From contig JAITXS010000067.1 of assembly GCA_031284645.1 (NCBI GenBank), positions 1 to 26,566 on the forward strand: a stretch of 26,566 bases of DNA, read 5' to 3'. The position numbers were made by a program, and so were the translations under genes. This document shows, piece by piece, positions 24,415 through 26,566 of this stretch. The notes beneath the pieces are model-generated. The model saw only the letters and a program-made list of their open reading frames with translations, ran no database searches and had not been told where the DNA came from. This DNA is from Spirochaetaceae bacterium (GTDB lineage Bacteria > Spirochaetota > Spirochaetia > Treponematales > Breznakiellaceae). How positions within the stretch are numbered: the stretch's first letter is position 1; each line of letters starts with the position of its first letter.

Positions 24415-26566
24415 CTAAAGAAGCTCTCTTTCTCTTAATTTTCGGTGTTCAATTTCTTTATGAAGACCGAGCTCAAGAAGTTGATTAACGTCAATAATGA
24501 GTGAAACAGAACCATCGCCAAGTATAGATGCTCCGGCGATGCCCGGGGAATTCGTGTATTGGTCACGCAGGGGTTTGATAACGACATCTTCCTCACCAAT
24601 GAGGCTGTCAACCATAAAGCCCATCTTCTTTTCGGCTGTGCCAACGATAACAATAAAATTATAATCCCGCTGTTCTTCGGGTTTCATCCCGAACAGCTGG
24701 TTAAGCCGCAGGAGTGAAAGCACATCGCTTCGGATATTAAACACTTCGTTATTGTCGATAAGTTTTATTTCTTCCGGTTTGATGCGGAGGCTCTCAATAA
24801 CGCTCGTTATCGGGATGGAATAGACTTGCTGTCCGACCCGTACGAGAAGTCCCTGTATGATGGCAAGGGTAAGCGGCAGTTTAATCGTAAACTTCGTCCC
24901 CTTGTTCTTTTCGCTTGACACGGTAACGGTGCCGTTGAGTTTTTCGATTTGACGGCGGACAACATCCAAGCCAACACCTCGTCCTGATATGTTGGTGATT
25001 GTTTTTGCCGTTGAAAAGCCCGCTTCGAACAGCAAATTATAAGCTTCCGGATCGGTGAGTATCTTGTTCGGATGAATAAGGCCGCGCTCAATAGCTTTTT
25101 GCCGCACAGCTTCAACATCAATGCCTTTGCCGTCGTCTGCTATTTCGATGACAATCATATTGCCCTCGTTGGTTGCCTTAAGAAGTACCATACCCTCTTC
25201 AGGTTTTCCGGCGGCTATACGATCGGCAGGATCTTCGATGCCGTGATCAACAGAATTTCGTACTGAGTGCATAATCGGATCAAGGAGATCTTCAATAACC
25301 GACTTATCAAGCTCTGTTTCCTCACCTTCGATAACAAGATTGATTTTCTTGTTGAGTGTTTTCGAAAGGTCGCGGACAAGACGGGGGAATCTGCTGAAAA
25401 TCTGACTGATAGGCACCATGCGGATACGCATAACACCTTCCTGCAATTCGCCGGTAATTCGCCCAAGATTTTGTGATGTCGAGCGGAATTTTACAACATT
25501 TGTTTTAAACGCAGTCTCAAATTCATCAAAAATCGTGAATACATCGGCAAATTCTTCACTTATTTCTTTTCTTACATCTTTGACCGAGCTTCCATCCTGG
25601 AGTTTTTCAAAATAAGTAGGCAAGACATCAAAAAGACATTTAATCCTGTCTCGGTATTTTCCTTCAAGACTATGGAGTTCGTTGGTTAATTCTCCGAATT
25701 GACCGGCGATCTGGTTAAAGGTTGCCTTGGTGATAACCGTCTCCGAAACGAGGTTCAAAAGATCGTCTATGCGTTTTGAGTCGACACGGAGGATAGAACC
25801 CGCTTCTTTGCCGGCTTTCTTTGCGTCCGCTGCATCCGCTGCGTCTTTTGCGGTACTTTTTGCCGCCTCGGCACCGGACGGGGGGGCCTTTACCTCCGGT
25901 AAGGGTGCTACAGGAGCCGCGGCCTTGACCGGTGCCGCAACAGGCTCGGGAACTGTTTCTTCTCCCGGGAAAGAGATCTTTTTTATATCGCGCACGCTTG
26001 CATCAAGTGAAACATCCGGCAATATCACATAATTTCGCAGTTTTTCCGGACTTTCGGAGGATGCCAGATAATAATCAACAACCGGATGAAAGGTATCGCT
26101 GTAGAGAGCGTCAAAATCAGGTTCTGTTTTAAGGATTGTTCCACTGTGTTTAATCGCCGTGTATATCTGTATACCGCCTACCGTATTCATAAGGGATGTT
26201 TCGTCGAATTTAACTGAAATTTGATAAACCGGCAGACCGCCGCCCGCATCTGTCAATTCACGAGCTTCATCTTCGGACAGTACACTTACACTTTGAACAT
26301 CCCCGCCGCTTGCCGCTTGAGCTGATACAGCCGCGGGTTTTGCCTGAACGGGGGCCGGCGGCTTCGCGGCAACCTTTGCTCCGCCCTTTTCCGGTAAAAG
26401 CGAGTGAAGTTTTCCTTCAATTTCAGAGGTATCACTTTTATAGACATCCCCCTCCATTCGCTTTCCAAGCATCTCTTTGACAATGTCAATCGCGGATAAC
26501 AGAATATCCACGACATCCTCTGTCACTGTCAACTTGTCCGAACGAATCGCGTCCAACACATCCTCA
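24415..26566 (-). CDS. cheA: Chemotaxis histidine kinase CheA, partial (5' end beyond window)
   Basis: CheA autophosphorylates in response to chemoreceptors and passes phosphate to CheY, controlling the switch made by FliM and FliY. The frame is open to the right edge, where EDVLDAIRS is the last helix of the P1 phosphotransfer domain, so the phosphorylated His lies outside. Counting from the GTG at 26559 (not the true start): Ala/Pro linker 60-85; CheY-binding P2-like domain about 108-195; second linker 200-255; P3 dimerisation about 256-370; P4 ATP domain with HSVRNSVDHG (431-440), DDGKGID (475-481), FEAGFSTA (511-518) and SGRGVGLD (525-532); CheW-like P5 570-714. P3 is about twice the usual length. 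The gene converges on cls. Confidence 0.95.
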   Translation of the reverse strand, partial: EDVLDAIRSDKLTVTEDVVDILLSAIDIVKEMLGKRMEGDVYKSDTSEIEGKLHSLLPEKGGAKVAAKPPAPVQAKPAAVSAQAASGGDVQSVSVLSEDEARELTDAGGGLPVYQISVKFDETSLMNTVGGIQIYTAIKHSGTILKTEPDFDALYSDTFHPVVDYYLASSESPEKLRNYVILPDVSLDASVRDIKKISFPGEETVPEPVAAPVKAAAPVAPLPEVKAPPSGAEAAKSTAKDAADAADAKKAGKEAGSILRVDSKRIDDLLNLVSETVITKATFNQIAGQFGELTNELHSLEGKYRDRIKCLFDVLPTYFEKLQDGSSVKDVRKEISEEFADVFTIFDEFETAFKTNVVKFRSTSQNLGRITGELQEGVMRIRMVPISQIFSRFPRLVRDLSKTLNKKINLVIEGEETELDKSVIEDLLDPIMHSVRNSVDHGIEDPADRIAAGKPEEGMVLLKATNEGNMIVIEIADDGKGIDVEAVRQKAIERGLIHPNKILTDPEAYNLLFEAGFSTAKTITNISGRGVGLDVVRRQIEKLNGTVTVSSEKNKGTKFTIKLPLTLAIIQGLLVRVGQQVYSIPITSVIESLRIKPEEIKLIDNNEVFNIRSDVLSLLRLNQLFGMKPEEQRDYNFIVIVGTAEKKMGFMVDSLIGEEDVVIKPLRDQYTNSPGIAGASILGDGSVSLIIDVNQLLELGLHKEIEHRKLRERELL

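Noticed and set aside
1..26566. CRISPR array, insertion sequence or prophage genes
   Set aside because: No regularly spaced direct repeats, transposase motifs, integrase or phage structural genes were seen on either strand.

Overview
The window looks like a chromosomal segment of a treponeme-like spirochaete with free-living-type amino acid biosynthesis. The reasons are the gene order fliK-flgD-flgE-flbD-motA-motB-fliL and fliM-fliY, a FlgE whose Lys165 and Cys178 match the positions of the spirochaetal lysinoalanine cross-link, a long pyrophosphate-dependent phosphofructokinase, and a CheA with an enlarged dimerisation domain. The genus is an inference from family resemblance; no rRNA is present to settle it.

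Layout. (1) 1-3548, minus strand: one uninterrupted reading frame of at least 1182 codons running off the left edge, a RecD-like superfamily 1 helicase with a C-terminal PD-(D/E)XK-type nuclease. It is visibly more AT-rich than everything to its right and looks like accessory, possibly defence-related, DNA. (2) 3780-10078, plus strand: the flagellar operon fliK, flgD, flgE, flbD, motA, motB, fliL, closed by a perfect 14-bp hairpin. Two gaps inside it carry elaborate inverted repeats that share an 11-mer. (3) 10294-14971, plus: a metabolic block asd-lysA-yaiI followed by a DEAD-box RNA helicase. This block separates fliL from fliM. (4) 15081-18137, plus: fliM-fliY-argB, led by a near-consensus promoter placed so close to fliM that the mRNA should be leaderless. 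(5) 18172-21624, minus: pfp-corA, overlapping by 4 nt, then ruvA with its own close-set promoter. (6) 21811-24326, plus: tRNA-Pro(UGG), with exoA starting 2 nt after the tRNA, then a cardiolipin synthase. (7) 24415-26566, minus: cheA, cut by the right edge within its P1 domain, facing the cardiolipin synthase gene across a bidirectional terminator.

How the genes work together. fliK, flgD and flgE build and measure the hook. MotA and MotB are the stator, FliL supports it, and FliM and FliY form the switch that responds to CheY-P made by CheA. Asd and LysA supply lysine/diaminopimelate, and ArgB belongs to ornithine/arginine synthesis. PFP is the glycolytic phosphofructokinase using PPi, and CorA carries Mg2+ or a related divalent cation. 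RuvA and ExoA act in DNA recombination and repair. No gap exceeds 300 bases. Low-confidence gap contents are listed as separate entries.
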